This document shows positions 13,029 to 23,826 of a stretch of 64,000 nt of DNA, one piece after another. The position numbers and the translations under genes are program-made. Under the pieces are notes generated by a model. That model worked only from the letters and a program-made list of their open reading frames with translations, did not search any database and was not told the DNA's origin. Position 1 is the first letter of the stretch. Every line of letters starts with the position of its first letter. Source of the stretch: Musa acuminata AAA Group (Eukaryota; Streptophyta; Magnoliopsida; Zingiberales; Musaceae). The stretch lies in assembly GCF_036884655.1 (NCBI RefSeq), contig NC_088331.1, positions 13,531,001 to 13,595,000 on the forward strand, read 5' to 3'.

Positions 13029-13529
13029 TCTTAAGTAATCTTAGAATCGGCTTTTACATCGAAATCGTTTTTATCGGACGAACGCAGCTTTCGTTTTTAA
13101 ATCGCTGAAAGATTTCTGCTGCACTAATTCACCCCCCCCCCTCTTAGTGCTCTCGATCCTAACATATACTAATTATGATTCTTAAGACATACACTAAGCA
13201 AAATAAGTCCGGTTATTTTAGGTTTCTTTCAGCGAGCTTCCGACGATCTTCCGACGAACTTCCAATGATCTCTCGGCAATGTTCCCGCAACTCCCGATAA
13301 GCTCCTGGACTTCACGACGATCGTCTTTGGTAAACTTCTAGACTTCTCGATCAATTCCGACATAATTTTCGACGAACTCTCAACGAAATCTCGATCTTGA
13401 TTCTGGCACTTCATTTTGCTTTATGCCTTAATTGCTATCGTAATTAATCCTATACACTTTTCTCAACATATCAATTTGAACAAATAATTTACCAATTAAC
13501 TTTATCATCAAAATTCAAGATTCAATACA

Positions 13530-15218
13530 CACGTAACAACCGAGCGTTTAAGAAGATGTCCCTAACGAGTTTCAGACACCAAAGATAAGCAAGACAGCAG
13601 ATGGCCAGATTCATGATTCCCTGCCTGTCATTTCATAGCATCTCTCGTGATGCTTGGCAGATCCTATTTCAAGAAACTAGTCAGAAAATATCCTACTTTC
13701 CTACTCATGTAGAAAGCTTTAGTTTGTAGTCTGAGCCATAAAATGTAAAAACATTCAACCTGCCAGTCATCTGAGAAGTGAAATGCATCCATTTAGAAAG
13801 GAAGCTCAAGATGAGAACTAATTATAACTGAAAACTGTATTTTTTGAGCCAAACCATCCAGTCCATGGGAAGAAACACGATAGAATTAATATTAAAAAAA
13901 AAAAGACAACTCAAGACAATTATGTCTGACTCAATTTTTTAATAATTTTCGTTTCAATGTTGACTGGCATAGAGATGATCAACTCAGATAAATCAATCAC
14001 AACTAATCAAAAGAGAAATGAGCCGATGAACGATAAGCATGATCACTTCAAGCATGCATTAGAGGTCCAGAAAGTAGTTCACCATCACAAGCCTGATTGA
14101 ATGCAGTTCTTTATTTCAAGCCTGATTAAGCATCTTCTGATGTCAATAGACCAAGTATAATTTTTTCACCTGGTAGAAATTTGAGCTTATTGCTCCTGTT
14201 ATGGATTTTAAACTTCCACTTCTACCATTATACTTGTACGCAATTCACTTTTGCAAATTGAACGTGCATAAACTTGAAGCTAATTGTGACCTGCAGTAGA
14301 CACAAATGGTTAGATACAAAAAATCAAAGAATATCTAATGAAAATATTTTATATAATTACATGCACCTTCCAAGTAGTTGGTTTTTGTTGTCATGGGAAG
14401 AAACATGGCAGCTAAATCTAATCATCTACCGACAATAACCAATGGAGCTGCAACAATCTGGGCCTCAAGCGCCATAGATCCATAATTAAGAAATATGATG
14501 AAATCAGGTTTCCTTCGGTAACATTTCATCCACCAAAGAGTTCAGCCTTAGCGACTTCACCAAGGCAACAGTAGTCACAGACTAAAGCATATGCAGGAAT
14601 CAGGTAACAAGCTTGTTTTCAGTCATCTCGGACACAAGTTTATGAGCATCCTAAACAAAATTATGTTCTTTTGTGATTTTGTCCTTAGATTAAACACTTC
14701 AATTATATTTCAAATTTGTCTTTCCTTCTTATCATGATTCAGCCAACGTCGATGATGAGTTCCTTTCAGATTGCCATCTCTAACAATGGATACAATCACA
14801 ATAGAAGTAAGTAATTACTCTTTCTATAATTTGTTGGTAAGCTTCATGCAAGTGATTGACCTTCCAATACCCATTTGTTAATTTAGTATATTTTATAGCA
14901 TCCGGTGGAAGTCCTCGTTTAAGCATGTCCTCTAACCAAATCCAGCATTTATCATAATATCTTCAAACCAAAACTAAGTCTCAATCTTCTCTGTTTGATA
15001 CCTTGTCTGGGGTGATATGCCTACTTAACATCAACATGGAGGCTCTCATCACATCTCCCTCGTTAAACTGAGTTAAAGAGTCGAGAGCAAGCACACCTAG
15101 CCACTCAATGCCCTTGCCTAGATAACCAGATAAAAAGGTGCATAACTCTCAACAAAATGTTTCTAAGTTCTAGGGAACCAAGGCAGAAATCACTGTACTA
15201 AATAAAGAATTAATTCAA
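13530..15218. other. No gene recognised
   Basis: AT-rich, with no open frame of note and no identified repeat ends. It lies between the nested solo LTRs and the decayed copia element. It could include further transposon debris. Confidence 0.45.
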
Positions 15219-15457
15219 CAACATTTATTATCATTAATTCATAACGTTCAAGAATTAATTCAAATTTATAATGTTTGAATCATAACAAAGAATTTTAATG
15301 ATATTAAATAAAATATTTAATAATAATAATTTATTTAGAATGAAAAATTAAAATATTTAAACCATAATAAATGAAGAAATTGATTATAATGAATGATGAA
15401 TTTAATGAGAACGGTTACATTATTATTAAATAAAATATTTAATAATAATGATTATAT
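15219..15457 (-). repeat. Partial 3' LTR of the degraded copia element
   Basis: About 240 bp align by eye with 20700-20942, sharing ATTCAAGAATTAATTC-like and TTTAGAATGAAAAAT segments with many substitutions. The homology stops at 15219, where the rest of the LTR (present in the right copy) is missing, so this copy is truncated. Confidence 0.75.
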
Positions 15458-15800
15458 TCTCTCACTTAGTCCATACGTTTAGTTTAATAATTTGAATTAA
15501 TCTTTATCAAACAACTTTATTAAGAAACAAATACATGAATCATAACGATAAGTCCTCTAAGAGCGAGTATTATCATCCATGTATCACTATGTATTTAGTT
15601 TCTTAATCTTAATATGGTAATATTACTTAATGAATAAATCTTATATTTATTCTTATTCCAATATCAATATATTTTCTCAAATTAATGTGCACATGAATGA
15701 GAAAATATCACAATATATATAAGAGTTTCAATATCATTACAAAGTGGAACAAAGTCCTATTTTCTCTATATGATCCTTGAATTTCAGAGGTGGCATGTCT

Positions 15801-16517
15801 TTAGTAAAAAAGATCAGCAATCATCAATTCAATGCTAATATACTCAATGACCATTTTCTTTTCTTTTACACGTTCTCTTATGACTAAATACTTAATGTCG
15901 ATGTGTTTATTTCGACTTTCACTTTTATTGTTTTTAGCCATAAAGACAGCAGTTGAATTATCATAGAAAATTCTTAATGACCTAGAAATAGAATTCAAGA
16001 TTCTAAGCCTAGAAATGAAACTCTTAAGCCATACACCATTTGAAGTAGCCTCAAAACATGAGACAAACTTAGCTTCCATGGTAGAAGTAGCAGTCATGGT
16101 CTGCTTGGTGCTTCTCCAAGAAATAGCTCCACCAGCCATCATAAAAATATATCTTAATATTGATTTACGAGAATCAACACAACTGACGAAGTCTGAATCT
16201 GAGTAACCAATCACATCTAGATTGTCTGTATGTCTATACATAAATATATAATCTTTGGTTCCTTGTAGATACATCATCACTTTCTTTGCAGATCTCCAAT
16301 GGTCTATACTTGGATTACTCTGATATCGACCTAGTATCCCTACAACAAATACAATATCAGATCTAGAACAGACCTGAGCATACATAAGGCTTCCTACGGC
16401 AGAAGCATATGTGATATTTTTTATTGATTCCCTTTTAAGGTTATTCTTTGGGCATTGGTTCAAATTGAGCATATCACCTTTCACAATGGGAGCAACACTT
16501 GGTGAATAATCCTTCAT
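15801..16517 (-). pseudogene. Copia RNase H domain remnant
   Basis: About 238 residues open, containing ITYASAVGSLMYAQVC, HWRSAKKVMMYLQGTKDYIF, IGYSDSDFVSC and KHIDIKYLVIRERV, the standard copia RT-RNase H landmarks. Substitutions include SRSD for the usual TRPD and a changed C-terminus, consistent with decay. Confidence 0.85.
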
Positions 16518-16620
16518 CCGAAATCTTTTTAAAAGTTTATCGATATAAGTTTTTTGTGTTAGACCTAAAATGCCTCAAGGTCTATCTCTATGGATCTTAA
16601 TACTAATAACATAAGATGCT

Positions 16621-17193
16621 TCACCCATATCCTTTATCAAAATTTTTAGAAAGAAATTGTTTCGCCCCATGCAACAAACCCTTATCGTTGGTTGCAAGCA
16701 AAATATCATCTACGTATAAAATAATGAAACATATTTTACTCTCATTGATCTTCTGGTATATGCATTGATTCATGAGATTTTCAACAAATCCGAATGAAGA
16801 AATCACTTCATATAATTTAAAATACCATTGGTGGGAGGCTTGTTTTAAATCGTATATAGATTTCTTAAGCTTACAAACCAAGTGTTCACCAACACTACAG
16901 GAGAAACCTTTGGGTTGTTTCATATAAACCTCTTCCTTTGAATCTCCATTAAGAAATGTTGTTTTGACATTCATTTATTGCAACTCAAGGTCAAAGTGAG
17001 TGACCAATGCTAAAATGATACGAAGAGAATCTTTCTTAGATATAGGAGAAAACGTCTCCGTATAATCGATTCCCTCTTTTTGAGTAAATCTCTTTGCAAC
17101 AAGTTTTGTCTTATATCTCTCAATGTTGCCTAATAAATCTTTCTTGGTTTTAAAGACCCATTTACAACCAATAGCCTTTGCTTCATTAGGCAA
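16621..17193 (-). pseudogene. Copia reverse transcriptase remnant
   Basis: Two adjoining frames. The upstream one has GCKWVFKTKKD and RYKTKLVAKRFTQKEGIDY. The downstream one has NVKTTFLNGDSKEEVYMKQP and the catalytic YVDDILLA. A stop separates them at 16972-16974, and another break lies before the RNase H remnant. Confidence 0.85.
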
Positions 17194-17799
17194 CTCTACA
17201 AGATCTCAGACTTCATTGCTTATCATGGAATTCATCTCTTCTTTCATGGCATCATGCCACAAATTTGATTCGTTGTAACTCATGGCTTGTGAAAAGGTTT
17301 CAGGATCATTTTTACCTCCAATATTATAATCAGATTCTTGTAGATATACAACATAATCACTAAGAATTATTGATCTTTTATTTCTAGTAGATCTTCTTAA
17401 TGTTGTACCAATGTTTCCCTGAGGAATTTGTGGTTCATCTAGTTGTTCAGGAGTTTGTTGTAATTCCTAAACTGCTTGATCTATTAGAATACTGTCAGCA
17501 ACTTGTAGAATTTCAATGATTGGTTGTTCAACACTAGTTTATACTTAAAGGAGTGCTATGAACTATAATCAATCTATCATTTAATGTGGAAAGTTAAAAT
17601 TCTATATGATAAACTATGTTCATGAAATGATCACTCCCACTAATCATGTCATCCTTAAGAAATTTAGCATTTCTTGATTCCATAATCCTAGTTACGTAAG
17701 ATAGACAATAGAACATGTAACCTTTAGACTTTTCGATATATGCAATGAAATACCCACTAATAGTCCTCGGGTCCAGTTTCTTCTCTTATGGATTATATA

Positions 17800-18240
17800 T
17801 CCTGACCTCAGACGGACACCCCCAAATACGCATGTCACAAACTCGGTTTCCAATCTTTCCATAATTCAAATGGTGTATTTTATACAGTCTTGGTTGGAAC
17901 TCAGTTTAATATATACACAGTCGTCTTTAGTGCTTCAGTCCACAAGAACTTAGGAAGATTGGAGTTGCTAAGCATACTCTATACCATATCTAATAATGTT
18001 CGGTTTCTTCTTTTTGCAACATCATTCTAGTTTAGAGAACCAAGCATAGTATATCGGGCAACAATCTCATGTTCTTAAAGAAACTTAGCAAAATGACTAG
18101 GTGCTTATCCATTTTCAGTACATCTACCATAATATTCTCCACCTCCATCTGATCTTACAATTTTAATTTGCTTACCACATTAGTTCTCAACTTCAGCCTT
18201 AAAAACTTTAAAGGCATTCAATACTTCATTTTTGTTATAA

Positions 18241-18281
<41 letters not shown>

Positions 18282-18434
18282 TGAGTAATCATCTATAAAG
18301 GAGATGAAGTATTTCTGACCATGTGTGTCCATGTCTGGACAACATATATCAGTATAAATGATCTCTAAGATGTTTGAACTCCTATTAGCACCCTTTTTGG
18401 ATTTATTGATATGCTTTCCCTTAATACAGTCCAC
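17800..18434 (-). pseudogene. Copia integrase remnant
   Basis: The open part at 18180-18434 reads DCIKGKH, then IYTDICCPDMDTHG and FISFIDDYSRYIY, the start of the catalytic core. It is then expanded by the TA repeat into an YIYIYI run. Decayed core sequence appears to continue leftward to about 17800 through several stops. Confidence 0.7.
18246..18280. repeat. (TA)n microsatellite inside the copia integrase
   Basis: About 17 TA units directly following the FIDDYSRY coding segment. It has expanded within former coding sequence, adding alternating Tyr-Ile codons. Confidence 0.9.
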
Positions 18435-18530
18435 ACAAGTCTTAAAATTAATAAAATCAAGAGTACTAAGTATCTAATCATTAACTAATCTTTTAATTCT
18501 CTCTGTGAAGATATGTCCTAATCTCCGATG

Positions 18531-19001
18531 TCATAATATAGATGAGTCCTCGTTAATATTACACCTTTCAGTGCCATCGTGAACATGCATTAAACTTTGA
18601 GTGTCATCATTTTGAAAGAAAATACGATAAAGACCATCAAACAAAATACCTTTTCCAACACAATCATATTTATATAATAAGTGAAACGATTTATCTTGAA
18701 AATTAAAGGAATATCCAACTAGTACGAGTTTGGAAACAGAAATTAAGTTTCGTGAGAAACTTGGTACATACAAGGTCCTTTCTAATTTTAAAACAAAACC
18801 ACTACTTAAAGTTAAAATGCATGCTCCAATTGCCTCCACATGTGAGCCCATCTTATTACCTAATAAGATGCTTTGCTTACTTCCCATTGGCTTCCTTAGT
18901 TTTTGTATACCCTGCAAAGAATTTGCAATATGGATTGTTGATCCGGAGTCAATCCACCATGTGTTAATATTAACATTAACCATATTAGATTCATAACACA
19001 C
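18531..19001 (-). pseudogene. Copia protease and GAG-pre-integrase remnant
   Basis: It contains WWIDSGSTIHIANSLQG, the copia protease D-S-G motif, then LYVPSFSRNLISVSKL and a downstream pre-integrase-like segment. It is truncated at the C-terminal side by a stop. Confidence 0.8.
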
Positions 19002-19280
19002 AAACGAGGTTGGTTTACGTTTCTTTTCAAGTAATTATTGAAATTTTGTACATTACTTCTTCACGTGTCCCTTTCTTTTACAAAAGAAAAACTTTGCTTC
19101 TTTCTTGATATCAGCTTGGGGTGGTATTTTACCTTTTCCCTACTGATGAGCTTTTTAATTAGTTTGATTTTTATCAGTTTTATTCTTCCCGCGAGTGATT
19201 ACTACGAATGCACTCTCACCCAATTCCATCACTAGCCTCTGTTCTTCTTGAATATACATGGTCATTAATTCATTGATTGA

Positions 19281-19800
19281 TCATTTATCATTATGTGTGT
19301 TGTATGAAATCTTAAAAGACCCGTATTGAGGTGGAAGGGTATTTAGAATATAGTGCACCTGGAAGGATTCTGACATATTAACCTCATGTTTCTTAAGTTG
19401 AGCCGTAATATCTCGCATTTGAATTATATGCTCACGCACACCCTTTATGTTAGTGAGTCTAAGGGATGAGGATTTTATTATTAGGGTACTTGCTAGTGCC
19501 TTTTTTAAAGTAACGAATTGTTCATCGATAGCTTGAAGCAAGTCTCAGACCTTCTCATGCTGGTCAACATAACCACATATGTCAGTAGTTATCTTAGTTT
19601 TGATAAACATTACGCTGAGCCGATTGGATTGCTCACATCGCTCATATAATGTGACCTCAGTTGGAGTGCTAATATTAGTGACTATAGGTAGTTCGTCTTT
19701 CCTAATAGCATAATTAATATTCATCTACTCTAAATGGAGAAGAATCCTCTCCTTCCATATTTTATAGTTATCACCACTAAGTTCGGAAATGTCACATCAA
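19281..19800 (-). pseudogene. Copia gag remnant
   Basis: A short open frame reads GVREHIIQMRDITAQLKK and FQVHYILNTLPPQYGSFKISYN, the gag_2 (UBN2-like) consensus region. The upstream part to about 19800 is broken. The zinc knuckle between this and the protease was not seen. Confidence 0.7.
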
Positions 19801-20450
19801 ATATAAGAGAAATTAATAATTTGAGAAACTACATAAAATCAAACATGTTTATGTCAAAACTTAAGGTTTAATAGTTTAAATTGTATGTTTTACTAATGTG
19901 AAACATTAATCTTATGACATAAAAATTATTTATGGACTAAATTCTTAATTCAAATAGATTCAAATGATCTTTATGATAAAACTATCAAATTATATTTCAA
20001 TTCAAATTCCCTATGGGTAAATTATGAAAATAATATGATATTTTATCCTGATTAATTATATTAAATATAATAAAAGATCTTATGGGATAATAATTATTAT
20101 ATTGAATATAATTAGTCACAATATGATGTCTAATTACTTATGTGATCTTTATTTTAATTTTATATATAATTTTAATTAATTAAGGATGTTGTGACTAATT
20201 CCTAATTAATTAAGATTATATCACATTTTGAACATATAAAATTGACTCATAAGCATAAATTAATATAACCAAATATGCATACATAATATGAGCATTTTAC
20301 CGACTCCAAATATTGAAATGTTATATGCTCATGATTTTCAACATAAAATATATCAAGAAGTTAAAAAAAAACCAAAATCAAATCATATTCATGGTATAAA
20401 AATGAAAACTCTTTCATATCAACACAGAGGTTAATTGGCTCTGATACCAA

Positions 20451-20945
20451 CTATTAGAAATTTTGATACCAAAATATGCTTCTAAACCATTATAATAGAA
20501 ACACAAGAAAATACTATTGCGAAAACGAAGTTGCGTACCTCCAACCATTGTTATCAAGAATTTCAGCAATGATTTCTTCTTGAATTTTGGTACTTCTCGG
20601 CTCAAAACTCTCGCTTTATGGTGTAGGAAATTTTTTAAACTTGAAAAAGATGTTAAGCCCAAGGGCCAAAACTCTCGTTTATATAGATATTCTTCCATCA
20701 TGAACATTTATTATCATAAATTCTTAGCATTCAAGAATTAATTCAAATTTATAATATTTGAATCATAATAAAAATTTTTAATGATATTAAATAAAAATAT
20801 TTAATAATAATGATTCATTTAGAATGAAAAATCGAAATATTTAAACCATAATATATGAAAAAATTGATTATAATAAATGATAAACTTAATGAGAACGATT
20901 ATATTATTATTAAATAAAATATTTAATAATAACAATTATACTTAA
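20451..20945 (-). repeat. 5' LTR of the degraded copia element
   Basis: It ends next to the primer-binding site at 20449. A promoter-like TATATAAACGAG lies on the minus strand near 20680. The distal half is shared with 15219-15457. Clean TG...CA ends are not visible, so the limits are approximate. Confidence 0.6.
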
Positions 20946-23118
20946 GACATTGTCACATGTGCAGTGGCTTGGATGAGACACCAATAACTGAATGCATCAG
21001 CGAGAGACGAATACTGGAATCTAAAAAGTTTCGAACGACCAGACTTGCCTGACATGCGAACCATATCGGAGTGAGTACAGGGAGTCCGGTGGAAGCGGAG
21101 GTAGCCGAATCACCCGGAGCCACATTTGGCTTCCGGAAGTCGCAAGAGGGAACACAGATCGAGGTTTCTCGTTCTCCTATGCGGTAAGTTGGATGTCGGT
21201 TTCCATGGCGGCAGCTTGCGGAAGGAGCGGAAGGCGGCTGCTGCGGCAGCGGGGATCATTGAGATTTGCAGATCATGACTATGGGCATCTTCGGAGGTGA
21301 GAAGACGAGAGAGGGGAGAGAGGGGAGAGAGAGGGTTTCGGCGTGCGCCAATGCAGTTCGTCTTGTAACGGCCGCGTGCGGGCCGGTGTATGAAAAATAG
21401 CATACCCTGCCATTATAAATTATATATATATATATATATAATATTATTATCCTCATATTATATAATTATATATATATAATATATTAGAACAATCGAAATA
21501 CAAAGTAGAAACCTGAATCAAAACTGGGGATGGCAAGTAAAAGCAAACCAAATCTCAAAGAGATGGTGTCCAAGATGAAACTTGATGGTCGAACTAAAGA
21601 CCGGTGATCCCCAACCAAATAGCTAAAGGGCATAAGAGTCATGCCCCGTGTGAAGCTGTGGCTGTGGCCGTTTGGACCATGAAATAATATCTCTTGGTAT
21701 AAACGTTGTGATCATTTGGGTCGTTCGATGCTTGACACGTCCCGGATGATTGGAGGAAGAGCTCCGATGTTTTTTGAGTATTTTTCTTAATATGTGGTAG
21801 CTATATTTTGAGGTTTTCGGGTCATAAATATCTCCTTCAAACATGGCTTGTGAAGCAGTAATTTTTTAGGTTTCAAAGTGTCGAAGCGTTTCAAATTTTG
21901 AGTGGTCCTTCCAAGTCAGTACAATGTGTGAGTCATTCATAAAAATTTGATTGATGTAAGATAAGATAACTCATAAATTTTTAAATAAATAAATTACAGA
22001 AACTTGAGTGATAAAATATAATAAAACTCAAAAATCTTTAAATAGATAAAAAAGTATACAAATATTATTGATTTAAATTTACATCCGCTCCTTTTAGTGC
22101 TATCTTAAATAATTTTAGTGCTAGTTTGAAGTATTTCCATTAGCCCAAAACAAATATTTAATAATTGCACAGGATAAATAATCTCAAATTATCTCATTTT
22201 TATTATTTATTTATTAATCTAAATTTAATAATCTTAAATAATTTTATTTTCTTCGTCTTAGGTCTTAGGATGTAACTCCCAACAAGCCTTACCTCTATAA
22301 TGGCATGATCAATATATTTTAGATATGAACTTCCTTTCATTGAATTTATTTTTAATATCTAAACAGTCTATCATTGAGATCTAATCTTCAAAATTAAGAG
22401 TGATGAGTAGATATAAATTTTACATAATTAGTCACACCATGGACCAGCGGATTTAGAGAGAGCAATCCCAAATTGGCCATGTCAAAAATTTCAGAGTTTA
22501 TCATGTTCAACACTCATTTCTGCTACAATCCCAAATGTCTCTTGTAGAGATGATCAGGCTCATCTGTCTTTGTATTTTCTCACAATTTTAGTGAGATAAG
22601 TCACACAAGAGCAATGGAAGAAACAAAAACAAATCCTCTTCCCTGTCTCATCCGAAACAAATGAAGCTAAAGCTACCTCTCTTTTTCTTTGTTTTACCAT
22701 CTTACCTGAATATAAATGCTAATATAAATATATCGTTTGAAGAAAACTGAGAATACAGTCACCCCATTAAGCTGATGGAACAAGTTCTTAAGGACCTTCA
22801 TGAGTATATGAATCTGTAACTCAACCAAGGACTTTCCTCAAATACACTGTGACCAGATAAGAGCAATATTATGACCAAAAGATCCATAGGATAAATGTAA
22901 GAGTCATAAAAACCTACAGAGGATTTATATGAGAAATCTCTATCTTTATTATGAATACATCTGCCAATATACCAAGATAAAGCTGTCAACCAAATGAACC
23001 TGATATAATAGTCTCTTGTGCAATTGGTAAGATCCTTCATCCAACCAGAATCTTGCATAGAGCAGCACATTATTCATACCATCATTTATTTGGTGCCGAA
23101 TTCACAAGCATGTGAAAT
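20946..23118. other. Region with no confirmed gene
   Basis: A minus-strand frame at about 21110-21280 starts MIPAAAAAAFRSFRKLPP and is Arg/Ala/Ser-rich. It looks like an organelle-targeting first exon, but no downstream domain is recognised and it is followed by stops. A TA repeat lies at 21421-21442. The stretch 21500-23118 is AT-rich and includes the GPX 3' flank. Confidence 0.4.
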
Positions 23119-23826
23119 TTAGGCAATCCCCAAAACCTTTTTGATATCCTTCTGCAAAGGGATCCAAAATAAAATGTCAGATGGCATTATCTGCATTGTC
23201 AAGAACATTGAACATGATTTCACAAGAACATTCGGGATAAAGTGTGGCGGCGTTGGGTTCATCTACCTCAATGCTAAGCGGGGATGTGGTTGGGGCATAG
23301 CGATCAATCACGTGCCCATCCTTGTCCACCAAGAACTTGGTGAAGTTCCACTTGATGCCATCCCCAAAAAGGCCACCTTTGCTGGACTTCAAGAACTTGT
23401 ACAAGGGTGCAGCATTTGAACCATTCACATCAACCTAAAGCGGACAACTAACTTTAATATCCAGGCTGAAAAACCCAAACAGCGATGTTTACCATCTTGG
23501 GTCTACAACCACAAAATCCATGCTATACGTTCATCAAGCAGTCAAGCTACCTAGCCATTATTTCTTAAATGCAATAAGAAAAAAGAAAACAACCATAGAG
23601 GAAAAAACTAGCTCAAGAATGGTCTAGCTAAGAAACACCTCTCTCTAAAAAATTCTAAAAGGGATGAGCCAAGTAACTAAGAAATTGAAATCCATGCGAC
23701 AACTGACCTTATCAAATATCGGGTATTCAGCTTTGAATCGAGTGCAAGCAAACTCAACAATCTCTTCATTGTTTCCTGGTTCTTGTCCCGCAAACTGATT
23801 GCATGGAAATGCCAGAATCTCAAAAT
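23119..23826 (-). CDS. GPX exons 4-6
   Basis: Exon 4 (23708-23826) encodes [18 protein letters not shown] through YPIFDK. Exon 5 (23267-23434) encodes [14 protein letters not shown] through [10 protein letters not shown]. Exon 6 (23119-23151) encodes [10 protein letters not shown] and the stop. The exon 4 acceptor is GATGCAG before ATTTTGAG. Taken alone this would look like a 5'-truncated gene; the missing exons are at 45353-46434. Confidence 0.9.

Larger units (their letters stand above)
10694..13164 (+). mobile_element. Solo LTR (inner), 2471 bp, with TATAC target duplication
   Basis: It begins TGTTGAATCTCG and ends GATCCTAACA, giving TG...CA termini. It is flanked by a perfect 5-bp repeat TATAC at 10689-10693 and 13165-13169. 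The opening TTTTGATGATGAAAC and long length resemble plant SIRE/Maximus Ty1/copia LTRs. It contains a palindrome-rich minisatellite, a TATA box and a second minisatellite. No coding domains lie between the ends, so this looks like a solo LTR left by LTR-LTR recombination. It is inserted into, and opposite in orientation to, the outer related LTR. Confidence 0.8.
9966..13529 (-). mobile_element. Solo LTR (outer), SIRE/Maximus-like, interrupted by a second LTR
   Basis: The left edge TGTTAGGAT, read in reverse complement, gives an LTR 3' end (CTGCACTAATTCACCCTC, then ATCCTAACA). The right edge near 13529 in reverse complement reads TGTATTGAATCTTG followed by TTTTGATGATAAA, resembling the 5' end of the inner LTR. 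The two parts (9966-10693 and about 13170-13529) make a roughly 1.1 kb LTR with the same landmarks as the inner copy: a GGGGCCTATAAATA promoter, a CCTTCGCC-type leader segment and a terminal CACCCTC tract. No internal gag-pol or second LTR is seen, so it is best read as a solo LTR. I found no clear target duplication, so the right end is approximate. Confidence 0.65.
15219..20945 (-). mobile_element. Degraded Ty1/copia retrotransposon
   Basis: Read on the minus strand: a 5' LTR at about 20451-20945; a primer-binding site TGGTATCAGAGCCA (20436-20449) matching initiator tRNA-Met; then broken gag, protease, integrase, reverse transcriptase and RNase H pieces in copia order; then a partial 3' LTR at 15219-15457. 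Every domain is split by stops or frameshifts. The order integrase before RT places it in Ty1/copia. It is far more AT-rich and decayed than the gypsy elements further right, so it is an old insertion. Confidence 0.85.

Noticed and set aside
21110..21403. Possible targeting-peptide-like first exon on the minus strand
   Set aside because: Ala/Arg-rich start, but no downstream domain or supporting splice partner recognised. Not called as a gene.
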